From assembly GCA_037957365.1 (NCBI GenBank), contig JARHVA010003524.1, forward strand, positions 1,774,001-1,838,000: a DNA stretch of 64,000 nucleotides, read 5' to 3'. How positions within the stretch are numbered: the first letter of the stretch is position 1; each line of letters starts with the position of its first letter. A program made the translations under genes and the position numbers. The notes beneath the pieces are model-generated. The model did not search any database. It was not told the origin of the DNA and worked only from the letters and a program-made list of their open reading frames with translations. The DNA comes from Torreya grandis (Eukaryota > Streptophyta > Pinopsida > Cupressales > Taxaceae). Below are positions 48,572 through 59,810 of the stretch, piece by piece.

Positions 48572-50763
48572 TATGATCCTAATAATGATACTGATTACGC
48601 AGCATAAGAATATGATACACATGATATAGGGCCTTCACAGAAGCATCTCCTTGACGAGTACATGAGCCTATAGTAGCACTTTTCCTTGTACATGTCTTCT
48701 TTGATTATCCTTCCAAATACTCCAAAAAATTCAAAAAAACCATATGTTCAAAAAAATACAAGAACATGCAAATATTCCAAAAAGACCAAAAAATTCAAAA
48801 ATCCAAAAATATTTTCAGCATATACATGTTCCATTAACACCTTGGCATCTATGTTGTTAGTTCCATGTTAGTATATAGCATATCATTTCTTTCTATATAC
48901 ACACATGTTTTAAGCATTTTTTGATTGTGATACAGGTATATCCAGGCACATGATTTATGCACATTCGGATGTTGAGTCTTCCCTCTACTCATATCATTTG
49001 GACATTGGGGGAATCTATTTCTTTGATCATGATACACCTAGGTATATCATTTTATGATCATTTCTCATTATCATGTTTGAACTTATATACTTACACATGC
49101 TTTTATCCATGCTTATATCTTTCACAATATACTTAATATGTTATATGTTTAACGTTTTTTGCTAACAAATATATCCAATGACTGGTATGACATGTTTATG
49201 TTGGTTGCTTATGTTCCATGCTTTCCATTTATGCATTTCCTTGAGTGTCTTGTCTTACATTGTATTGCTTATTTGAGCATTTGCATATGCTCCATTGAAT
49301 GTGGCCCCCGTGCCTATGTTTGTCTATTTGTGACATTTGCATATGTCACAATCTGTTGTATATGGACATTTGAACATGTATTTCTATGTTTTGTGGAGAT
49401 GTGACTAAGACATGTTCCTTTGAATGTGCGGCATTTGAACATGCCCCTTGTTTGGTCTCCTTGGACCAGTCTTTTGATTTGATTTTGAGTGTTTTTGCAT
49501 GTGTACTTGATTGCTTGTTGAGATTATATTGTTACTAGCTAAACAATGCCATGATTCACATCATGCATCTTAGGACTTGATGTAATCACATACTATGTAC
49601 CTCATTTTTATATCTACCTAAACATGTTACTCCTATATGTTACATGATACAGTCATATAGATTATACAATTGTCTTATCCTTTTGAGGTAAGGTGATTAC
49701 CAGTTTCTGCTTTCACTCACCTCAAAAGTGGGGGCATGTCATAGAGGCATGGCTTTCAAATTTTCATAGTTTCAGATTTCAGTCAAAGCATGCCAAAAAT
49801 GCATGGTTTCCACACTTATTCAGTACTCAGTGTTTTCATATTTCAGTCGGAGCATGTTATAGAAACATGTTCACACTTTCATAGTTCTCAGTTTCATATT
49901 TCAGTGGAGGCATGTCATGGTAACGTCTTCCACACTTGCAAAATTTTAAAATTGGCTAAAATTGCACAGTTATATGATTCAAATACACACTTGTAGCAAC
50001 ATTATATAGATTGGTACTATTTTTATACCCAGGGTTCAGCTTGAGACATATGAGGTGCATATGTCATACAAAAGAGCACCTTAAATTGCAAAATCAACCA
50101 ATTTTCAGATTTCAAATACTTCTATGGACTTTAGCCTACACCAGAATGGACTTTTATGGACTGTTATTGAGCCAATCTATTACAGTAGTTGGTTCACTTT
50201 TGACTAAGTTGAGGTGATTACATCACTCAATCTTACCAAGTTTATAGGATGGAGTGATCAAATCGTCTACTCGCATGGGATTTGTAGTGTGAGTTGACGT
50301 GGATCACTCATGCTCACCGGGTTATAAGTATGATTGGGTTGCATGGTTGAGTTAATCTCAACTGCCGTGTGACAACTCATATTTTCTCCGAAGTTGGGGG
50401 CAAGTTGCCCTCTAATCTTTATATATATTTGCACTTACAAGTTTTACTATTGTCCTAATCTCAGCTCCAAAGTTTCACAATAAAACATCTATTCAAATCA
50501 AATTGCCAAAAGGCAAGATGGTTACATCGATACACAGATGTACTCTTAACCTTGCTCTCTTTACTTTCAAGCATTTTAAATTCTTTCAATTCTAGATTAT
50601 ATGCACTGATTATATATTGTAACATGCTCTTGGTTGTAGGTCAGTCATCAGCAAAACACTTAAGTAGGACTCGCACAAAGACAAAGTGTGTTATACATAC
50701 CTAGATATGCATTCATTTTTCTTTAAACTAGCAATTTCATTACTAGATTAAAAGGGGGCCAAA
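48572..50763 (+). mobile_element. Element B non-coding internal region
   Basis: No pol motif. It holds about 3.5 units of a ~58-bp repeat at 49735-49940 (each starting catg(t/c)...; units at 49735, 49789, 49853 and 49911). A block at 49716, cacctcaaaagtgggggcat, is shared with element C (minus strand near 55757-55737), and the region ends at the polypurine tract before 50764. Confidence 0.7.
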
Positions 50764-51173
50764 TGTAGATACTAAATTTGAATTATATAACATCTCAGCC
50801 TTGTATACTTGGCAAGTAATTCTCATGGTTGCACCTTTCAGTGCTAAGATTTTCATATTGCCGAAAGGCTCGCATCCACTATCTTTTGTGCCTATTGCTT
50901 ATTTCTTAGTCCGACCATATGTTATTTTGATGGCCAAGCCTTATGTAATGCTCAAAATGATATAAACCTGCTTATTATTATCTTCTACAAGTTTTGAATT
51001 TGTACCTGTTTTCTAACTTCCTGGACACTTTCATCCCAACCGAACACCTACGTTGATGCTAGTGTCTTGTGCCAAACTAAAAATCCAATGCCCTAAAATC
51101 ATTAAATTTTTAAAAGAAACATATCCCTATGGTCGGCCTAAGTGCTTTAACACGAAATATTTTCAAAAAAGAT

Positions 51174-51219
<46 letters not shown>

Positions 51220-52144
51220 ATCATATATAAGATCGACCCTCGTTCATTCCTCACTTAACACAGACCTAACAACTCATAAGGCAACTTACCAAAAGCACTC
51301 AATCAAGCATCCAAGTGAGCAAAGTTTCCCTATTCTTTCCTATTTCAATATCAGTCACAGGGACAACCCATCTACAAGTCTGAAGTATTGAAGGAGCACT
51401 CCATGAGCCATATTTGCTAAGTTACAAGCTAGGTCACTCTATGTACTTGTTTATCACACATTACATATCGATACACATACAAGCCAACACGTAGGGGAGA
51501 ACTACATAAGTCTGAGGCCTTCTTCGGAGTATTGACTATATAGATAGTACCCATTGACAAAGGGGTTCTTAAGGCAGCTTGACACTGTGTGCCCACTAAC
51601 CCATTTTTTCCACAGTCACTCCAAGTGTGAAGAGCTAAGTTTTTGATCATTTGACAAAGAGAGACAACCTGTGCATACAATCGAAACACATTAGAACAAA
51701 GACAACAGAAAACCCAGAAGGTTCTAGGTGGTCACACTCAAATCCAATCAATATTCCATACTGGAACCTGCATACAAGTTAGACAGTAGCATCAACACAA
51801 CCGTCCATATCTGACACAAGCATCTGAAGCCACAAAATGCAAATTTCTAGATTCTGATGACTATTCCAAGATCCTGATCTAGTCCACTTTCAGCCTGTTT
51901 CAACCCAGTTCTACATACACATAGTAAACCATCTAAAGAATTTTGTTTTCAATTTATCACAATTTTAATTAATAGTTGTATTTTCTATTTTTTAACATAT
52001 CTCAACATTCAAATTCAGAACATTGTTTATCTAAACTTGTAAAGTAATTGGCTTGCTATAGATATGTTTATCACCCTTGTACTTATTCATTTCTATATTG
52101 TTAACCCTATACTATATTAACCCATCTCAATTTAGGGTTAAACA
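50764..52144 (+). repeat. Element B 3' LTR (1381 bp)
   Basis: Direct copy of 45988-47323. It differs notably by a (TA)n run at about 51176-51217, bounded by gattga and tcaatc, which the 5' LTR lacks; the run therefore grew after insertion. Confidence 0.85.
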
Positions 52145-52521
52145 ATTTGTTAGGGTTTGTGGCACAATTGTTTTCACTAGAAGCAAAATAGTCAAATGCA
52201 CCAACAAGGCCAAATCTTCAAACGATTGTGGACAAACATTCGGTAGCTTTTTGGAATATGCTGAAAGGGTTGCCTCCAAAAAGAGATCACGATTCATGCC
52301 ATTCAACTTTTATCAGGGAGCCAACCACCCATTTCTCGGCGAGGTTGATATCTGAAGAGGAGCCTTATATATCTAATCTATCTCAAACCTTGCATGTACC
52401 CATATGTGCAAAAGACTGAGATTGAGAATATGGTACAGGAAATATTGGAAGTGGGTATTATTCGTCATAGTCAAAGTGGATATTCATCTCTAGTGATGAT
52501 GGTGTAGAAAAAGGATGACAT
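52145..52521 (+). pseudogene. Element A: protease-RT linker and N-terminal RT remnant
   Basis: After the end of element B the gypsy pol of element A resumes. GLPPKRDHD (about 52271-52297) is the usual linker motif. YPYVQKTEIENMVQEILEVG, then IIRHSQSGYSSLVMMV, a stop and KKDD (52397-52520) follow, the N-terminal fingers of gypsy reverse transcriptase. The reading breaks at the TG of element C at 52522 and continues at 61042. Confidence 0.8.
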
Positions 52522-54890
52522 TGTTTTAAATTATTTTGGATTTAGGTGATCTAAATAAATCAAAACTATTGAAATTCAAATTGCACAAGATAGAACATTA
52601 TCATACAAATCTAATGTAATAGAAATATTGATATTGCACTTCCTAAATATAGAGAAGTCTAAGCAAGAGAGAAAGAAGGCACTTAGTTGATTTTTTGAAT
52701 TGTTTTGCTCATTGCCCGTCTCACAGTCTTCAGGATAACTTTGTAATAGCTTTGTGATTGCTCAGATCAAGAAAAAATTTGTCAAACCCTGCATGGATGC
52801 TATCGATGAAAGCTTAGACACCTATGGCAACTGGTATTGTCCTTTGCATGCCAGTACTATCCCTGTATATTTTTTCAATTTGTTCTGCCACAGATAATTG
52901 CACTTGCCTTTGTAGATGTTTTTTGTGTATTCGGTTGTCCTTGATCATATGCATAGATCCTTATTTTGTCTCTATTTGCCTTGAAACCTCAACTCCACTT
53001 TTGACACAAGCTTGACCTGAAAAAAAGGGTAAAAAATGAGCAACCGCTCCCCACTGAGTGATTGAGTGTTGCCTAAGTTCCAATACTTTGAAGAGGAATC
53101 AAATCGCACATAGTTCTTCCACCTATATGTGTGTGCTCAATCATGTTCCACTAGAATGCAATGCAATTGTTTGACTTTTGACACTTGACAACATATGATG
53201 TAGGAGCATCGAAGGTTTATGGGCAATCTTGCATCAACCGTAAACAGTAGTTATGTGTTTATGTAGTTTCGTTGGTTTGTTTGTTGTGTTGTCATGGTGA
53301 AGATGATCCAATGGGAAGCATCAGTACTCCCAACACTTTTGTATCATCCAACAAATCATAAAAGAATCAATTTCTAGAATTTGCATGGTTCCAAGCAAGT
53401 TGGTTGAGTTTCTCAACCATTGGTACAATCCGGGAAGTCAAAGCATAAGTTAAGGGCTAAAACGGATAGGTTGTGGGGTAAAGGTAAAAAGAGCATCAAG
53501 AACTTCCCTAAACCTAATGTGATTGCATATTTGAATTCCTCTTGAAAATTTATGCAATTTCCAAGAAAAATCATCTCAATTTGAGTCTGTATGCAAAAGT
53601 TATGGCCTCCGAAAGCTGGCAAATTTTCATAGTAACAAAACCGTCAATCTACATCGAGTGGTAGTTTCGCAAGCTTGAAAAGCCATCCCAGTGGTTGCAT
53701 ATAGGGGCGGTTTCGTAAATGTCGCAGTGGTTTCAAAACCACCAAACTACATAAAGCATCGGTTTCGCCCGTTTGGAACACAAAAAGAAAGTAACGACCC
53801 ACAATGATGAACAAACGGACCTCGAGCATTTCTAAGAGGCTAAGGAAGGTGAATAGACACTTTTGAAGTCACAAAATGTCAGAGAAGATTCGAAATTGCA
53901 AGGGAAAGGGCCAAGAAGAGTCATCGAGTGAGGAGGCTCCAAGAAGTGAAGAAAGAGAGAGTTTGAGAAGTTGAGTCCTCAAAGAACACAATAGAGGGAT
54001 GTTTCAAGCCTAGAATGGAATATGAGAGAGTTTGTATCTTCTTGAAGTGTTGTAATAAGCCTATCAAGGCATGTGTGAGAGTGTGCAATCTTATTTGTAA
54101 AATGTTGTGAGTGTGCATTCTTATTTGTAAAATGTTGTTGAAATCAATAATGATAGTATGTTGAGATGTGTCAAGTCTAAAAAATGAGTTTGAAGTGTCT
54201 ATGGGAGAGTGATTATCCAAACAACACATAGTAAAAGGCTGACCTTAATTGGTTCCCCTTTTTGTGCTTGCAACAACATGCAACTTGACCTCACGCTAGT
54301 TTTCAGACTTGGATTTAGGGCTGCTCCTTTGAGAGATTTTCATATGTGTATGCTTTTGAGATTATGTCTCAAAGATGTGCAAATAGATCTCTCAATGTGC
54401 AAGTGATTCTCAATGTGATTTCTAAGTTGGCCCATATGAATGCTAGGTGAGTATAACCATATGATTGATCTGTATTTATAATTGAATCTTTGGTATTTGC
54501 CCCCATAAAGGGTATCTATATTTATTATAGGTCGACCAAAGGGAGATGACTGAATTTTAAAAATAGCCATTGGAAGCTCTTCGATGTTGCTGGCTGAGGT
54601 GAAACTCTGTAGTAACTATCAGTGTTTGACTATTGTTGGCAATCTCCAAAGAGGGAAAATTAGGGATCTAGAATATGGGGATAGTCTGCTTAGGATTTTA
54701 GAGCATTATGACGCAGATTAATCCTAAATAGTTTTAACAACGAATTGGATTAGCCAAGACCACAGAAAGACAAACGGATAGGGTAAAGTGTGTGCAAAAG
54801 TCAAATGTGTATACACAAGTCATGTATGTTAAAGATATGTCAAAATTAATGTTGTCAAGTTCCTAATACCAAATATATGTTTCTACCAAT
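52522..54890 (-). repeat. Element C 3' LTR (minus sense), interrupted by solo LTR D
   Basis: Bases 52522-53195 match 59811-60450 and bases 54273-54890 match 60455-61041, in order. The gap between them is solo LTR D. Right after it, in plus sense, gccttctttt would be the complement of a polypurine tract. Confidence 0.8.
53196..54272 (+). mobile_element. Solo LTR D (1077 bp) nested in element C LTR
   Basis: It starts TGATGTAGGAGCATC and ends ...GTGCTTGCA. A seven-base direct repeat, acaacat, flanks it (53188-53194 and 54273-54279), with one extra base on the left. The other LTR of element C, near 60445-60460, shows the same site without the insertion. Its first ~45 and last ~30 bases resemble those of the element E LTR, so D and E belong to one family and D lies in the same sense. 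No gag or pol is left. Confidence 0.75.
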
Positions 54891-56836
54891 GCCTTCTTTT
54901 AGTCTAGTATTGAAAATGCTAGATTAATCGCACTTGGTGTTGCCGAGTATGCCCCAAATATCCAACTTGCTCCATGGAAAACCCTGCAAAAAAACAAGTA
55001 GAAATCAATGTCCACCCATAATAGAAAATCTGAAATAATTTAAATCATTGAAATACTTGAAATTGAAAAGTCAATGAACGAATACACCTAAGAGTATGCA
55101 AACCAAGATGCGCTTTTAACTCATTGGAGAATGCCATGGATTGATTATGCTCCAAGGATATGTCACTGCTAAAATCATGGGTTGAAAAATATAAATGCCT
55201 CAACCCCCATTGGAGACGAAGTGTTAGTTGAGCGACACATAAGCCCAACTGCACTACTCAAAATATCATCATATCTCTTTTGGTGGAACCCCAAACCAGG
55301 TTCATATGCAAAGGTGGAACCCCAAAACAGAATCATATCTGGAAGGTAGAACCCCAAAACATGTTTGTATGTCAATTGAAACTTTGGATCCACTGCTACA
55401 GATGGATTTAGATCCAAAGTGTTTATGCAGTACCATTGATCCTTATCATATAAATAGAAAAGTATGCACATGAAACACATTTTTGCTCCAAGTCTGATCC
55501 ATGTAACTCGAAATGCCATAATCTTTCTGTCAATCTGTTCAATCTAATAAATCTGTTCAATTTGACCCATGTAATGTCTTAAAATGCCATAGAATTTGTC
55601 AATTGTTCCTCGTCATCATGTAAAATGCCCCATATATGCCTCACATGTGTCAATCTATCCCATTTGAATCATATAATCTAACCCAAAATCTAAACCGTTT
55701 GTCAAGACCTAAATCTCTAGGACAAGCCCATTAATATGCCCCCCTTTTGAGGTGAGGGATGAAACTTATAATCACTCATCTCAAAAGAAAAATTTATACA
55801 CAATGTATTATATAGAAAATGTCATCATATAAAGCATGATAAGGTATGTCATCATAGAAATGATCCGATCATCGAAGCACATATGAAACATGTAACCCAA
55901 ACAAAGGCATATAAGTGTCATGTCAAGCAGATATGGCAATTAGGCGTGCAGTAATAAGCATCACGATAATAAGCCACACAGAAAAGTATGAAAGCAATCA
56001 TGGAATTCCACAAAATAGAAGAATGCATGATAGTAATCACAACACCAAGTTCAGCAGTCATCATAGATGTAACCCCACACACACCCAATGTCATGATCAT
56101 GACACACACAAGACCTCAAAACAACTCGACTTTGACTTGATTCTAACCCCACACAAACACGACATGGTTATGGCATACATTAGAGGATCCTTGACACAAT
56201 GGACGCATGATGTGACAACACACAATCAATGCATTCATAGAAATACACAAGATAACACACATCAATCATCGCACAATATATCACTCATCAATGATCACAC
56301 AGTGTAACACTCATTAATGATCACATAATGTAATAACAACATCATCAACACACATGGAGCAAGCAATGTTAGCCCACACAATCAATCAATGTCATCATCT
56401 AGCAAAGTACAATATCCATAAGAAATAGTACCCTAAAAAGTATATGCAAGAGCAAGGTATGTATAAACAGTCTTAGTTCAATATGATCAATGGAATGTTA
56501 TATAAAGATAGAATCTATAAAGTGTACCAAGATGCCCCCAGTGGGGGCATGCCCCCAATGTAGAAAGGTAGCCCTTGGGTATAAGGAATGTCTCGCATCT
56601 GCATGTTCATAAATCATATATAATCTATATGTCTTGCATCCCAATCATGTATATCATGAAAAGCATGTGTGCAGAAAATAGATATGCATTCTACCATGAA
56701 TATGATAAATAACAACAATCACTCATTAAAACCAACAAAGATTGTCATGCATAGGACCTAATTTTGAATTTTTTGAAGATTTAAATTTTTGTTTGAATTT
56801 TTAATTTTAAAAATGAAATGCGTGAATTTTATAGTC
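54891..56836 (-). mobile_element. Element C internal region, 3' non-coding part
   Basis: Stop-dense in the element's own sense. It includes three units of a 31-32-bp repeat with ggtggaaccccaaa at 55282, 55313 and 55345, and an A/C-rich stretch with many caca words (55900-56400), which explains the long plus-strand frame at 55915-56307. The block cctcaaaaggggggcat (minus strand near 55754) is shared with element B. Confidence 0.6.
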
Positions 56837-57349
56837 CTAAGATCGCATCCAAGGCCTAAATGCATATGAAGAATCCGATGATAGAGTGTTCATCTCTGGA
56901 TATGGAATTATATCAAATGTCCATATGTCATCATCATTAGTGTTATCGTACCTCACTGCATCTATCATCTTTTGCTTTCCCTTTGCTCTTTCATGGATCT
57001 TACAAATTGCATTTTCTTCAACAGTATATGAAGGATCACGTGCCGTATTACAAAAAAATGTTGTTTCACTTGTCCTTGAATCTTTGACCTTTTGGTGCTC
57101 TTCGTTTCCATCATGGCAAATTTTGATTTTACTACCCTCAAATATGAATGTAATGCACTTATTGGAGTTGTGGCTTGCATCTATTCCAACTATAGTTTGT
57201 CGAAGTGTAGCATGCAATTGCTCTTTGGTGTGCATCACAAATATCAATGAATCCACAATCTTTGGCCCACAAACAATTGATAATGTAATATGGCCTACTG
57301 ATCCATCACAATGTATAATGTGTTGTAAATCATCTATCCTATGGCCCAA
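56837..57349 (-). pseudogene. Element C protease-like segment (C-terminal half)
   Basis: A 170-codon minus-strand frame. Its middle, IVDSLIFVMHTKEQLHAT, then GIDASHNSNKCITFIFEG and KIKICHD, has the order seen at the end of Tat/Ogre-type aspartic proteases, although the usual GRPWIH motif has decayed. The tail is acidic. It lies downstream, in element sense, of a zinc-knuckle piece. The plus-strand frame 56886-57404 is its shadow. Confidence 0.5.
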
Positions 57350-57559
57350 GTTTTGTAAAAATGGAATGTTGCATGTATTTGCCCCCTCTTCTTCATCGAC
57401 CTAAACCTCTTAGCGATAATCACCCTCAATGTATCCCTGAATAGTCAATGGATCCATCTGTGTATGATTGTGCACTTAACGTGATCTATTTTGTGTCGAT
57501 TTTGATTACAAACCGACCTTGGTGGTGGTTGTTGTACCTATAATATTGTGATGATCCCT

Positions 57560-58107
57560 TCATCCTTAAGTTTCTAAATCTTTTGTTGTAATGCTGCACA
57601 ACTCTCTATTTTGTGCCCTGTTTTCCTATGATAATTGCAAAAAGATTAATCGACCCACAACTCTTTGTCAAGTAGATGGTAGAGCAATCAAATTTTTACC
57701 ATGTAACAATACTTGGTTTGTCCTATACACTAATAACTTGCAATCTTATAGAAGGTTATGTATCCATAAATTTCTACATGGTTGATTGAATTTCGCATTC
57801 CCATCAGATATTCATCATTGATACATTGTGCAATGTGGAATGCCTCATGTGACTGAGCCAAAGTAGATATCACAAAATATTATCGCAATGGAGTACTTAT
57901 TTTGAGAGATTCATGTCGTGAATTGATATTGCAACAAGTATTTGTATCGATATCCTCTTGATTGGTTGGAAGGGGTGCCTTTCCTTTATCTAGCTTATGT
58001 TGTGCATTAAGAGAATCCCGTAATTTATTAGTGTTGACCATGTTCAAATTATCACGATACTCCCCTGGGCCTACAAGTGTAAAATTGAGATAGAGACAAA
58101 TAATCAT
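57560..58107 (-). pseudogene. Element C gag remnant with zinc-knuckle-type motif
   Basis: In broken minus-strand frames the segment from 58107 down contains a basic region (NTNKLRDSLNAQHKLDKGKA). Near 57640-57570, read across a frame change, come Cys/His residues in knuckle order (CNYH, GHKIESC) followed by ALQQK. Short frames with stops between them; a gag origin is inferred from this order and from similarity to the knuckle of element B. Confidence 0.45.
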
Positions 58108-58589
58108 CTATATTCGTAGGAATTTTATTATCACCATCATCATCATTATCCTCTTCAATAAATATTCGTTTGGGATCTTTTGTATTGACCAATAAAAGAT
58201 CTAGTATCTTATCCTCTTTTTCTTCAAAAATATTATGGGACTCTTTTACTATTTCTTGACTTATTGATAAATCTGGTGCTGGCTCTTTTTCATTAGCTTT
58301 GCTTGACTCTCCAACTTCGTAAGTATGTATTCATTCCACTGATATAACTTGTAATGGTGGTATTGTGGAGGAATGAGAATCAAGAGATTGTGGAATGCAC
58401 CCATCACTAGATTCCACTACTTTGCAATACTTGAAAGGTTGATTATCTGCAAGGCATGTATGTAAACATCCCGCTTGCACATATTTTAAACATTGATGTG
58501 TTTGAGAGTTTAATTGGCACCCATATCTATTTAGTCATCCCCCCCCCTATATATCTTATCCATCTGGCTAAGGAGATGACTGAGATTCG

Positions 58590-58954
58590 GAGGATAGGCC
58601 CTATCTCTACTCTGGGATTCCCAAGTCGCCGTATCTGAGCATGGTGGATAGCACAACTTCCATAGCATGGATCCAGGGTTTACCCTAGAGTAGATTGTAG
58701 TGTAAGTGATTTGGCATGACTTAAAATGTAATATTTAACATTTTGAGGTTCACTGTCACATCTAAAGTGATGGATCCTAGCACTAGGCAAGGGATATTAT
58801 CAAACCTTTTTATATTTTTATCTGACTTATGAATAGAGACCATATTGATTCCAAGTGTTTGCAAGAAAGTGATATTGCAAATATCCAATAATGACCCATT
58901 ATCTACCAAAACACCCGTAACGCCCTTGTTTAAGATTCTCACTTGAATGAACAA
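58590..58954 (-). pseudogene. Element C aspartic-protease segment
   Basis: A minus-strand frame (58954-58721) reads GVLVDNGSLLDICNITFLQ, where V-D-N-G-S is the altered catalytic D-(S/T/N)-G-S site of a retroviral-type aspartic protease, and continues LGINMVSIHKSDKNIKRFD. Past one stop it gives HYNLL, a stop and GKPWIHAME (about 58700-58650), the GRPWIH motif typical of Tat/Ogre elements. Broken by stops. In element sense it precedes the gag-like knuckle, which is an unusual order. Confidence 0.6.
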
Positions 58955-59810
58955 TTAGAGATTCTAGTTTATAATATGTTGAATAGGCAAATCTTCTTTC
59001 TCAAAATAAATTGTGTTCATTGTCTTTCAATGTATTCACAATAGATGCGAAATAAGCTAGCTCTGGATTTTTTGGTAAAGTTGTATCACACAGTGCCATA
59101 TAAAGAATATCCTTATGAACAATAGACCTCTTCAGCAACTCTAATATAGATATCTTAACTAGAGTATTCTCAAGTTGATCAAGGACATCATACTCTCTGG
59201 ATGGATTGGTTGGCGCCCAAGGAGGTAGAGGGGGATTAGAAGGGACATGTTGACTACCTCCATTTTACTATACCGGATGATGCACCCTACCTCTTTGTGT
59301 TGTGATAGCATAGACTGTTGAATCCAATTTAAGCTTAAAACAAATAACAAGGGTGGAATGGTGGCTATCACTACCTTGAGGTCCAAGGTGAGGAGGAACA
59401 AAACTAGTAATGCATGTCATTTCCCAATGAGTAGTAACTGGAAGCATCTCAGATTCAATATTTGGGCAATATGTGTCACTAACGAGAACTAAAAATTCAT
59501 CATTATTTGATTTCATCCTTAGTTCCATTGCAGAAAGATTTAACCGATTTCATTGCATGACTTTGAAACATATAATATATTCAAGGGAAGAGACATGCAA
59601 TCATGACAACATAACTTGAATCACAAAATATACACTATCAACATCCATTATAGCTATGTTAGGGTTTGCTTTGTTGAACAACGGGAAATCAGAAATCAAA
59701 TCTGAAACCCTGTTATAAGAAAAATTTGAAACCCTAAGAAGGAAGATAAAACCCTAAGGAAGAAAAACACAGGGTTTTCATGCTCAAGACAAAGATCGTT
59801 TTTACCAAAA
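58955..59810 (-). mobile_element. Element C internal region next to its 5' LTR
   Basis: Minus-strand frames (59528-59268 and 59401-59159) are open but I recognise no domain; they may be decayed gag. The bases next to the LTR at 59811 read, on the minus strand, ttttggtaaaaacgatc, where a primer-binding site would be expected; no tRNA match was clear. Confidence 0.4.

Larger units (their letters stand above)
45988..52144 (+). mobile_element. Element B: non-autonomous gag-only LTR retrotransposon
   Basis: LTRs at 45988-47323 and 50764-52144 both start TGTAGA(C/T)ACTAAATTTGAATT and end GGGTTAAACA. Flanks are gtttg (45983-45987) and atttg (52145-52149), a five-base target-site duplication with one mismatch. 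A polypurine tract, aaaagggggcc, lies just before the right LTR. Between the LTRs I find a gag-like frame only; no protease, RT, RNase H or integrase motif. This matches the terminal-repeat gag-only class and depends on another element's enzymes. Its LTR ends resemble those of element C. It is inserted in element A between protease and RT. Confidence 0.85.

Noticed and set aside
55915..56307. 130-codon plus-strand ORF, His/Thr-rich
   Set aside because: Product of the caca-rich tract in the internal part of element C, antisense to the element; no domain.
56886..57404. 172-codon plus-strand ORF
   Set aside because: It is the reverse complement of the minus-strand protease-like frame of element C, which has recognisable motifs; the plus frame has none.
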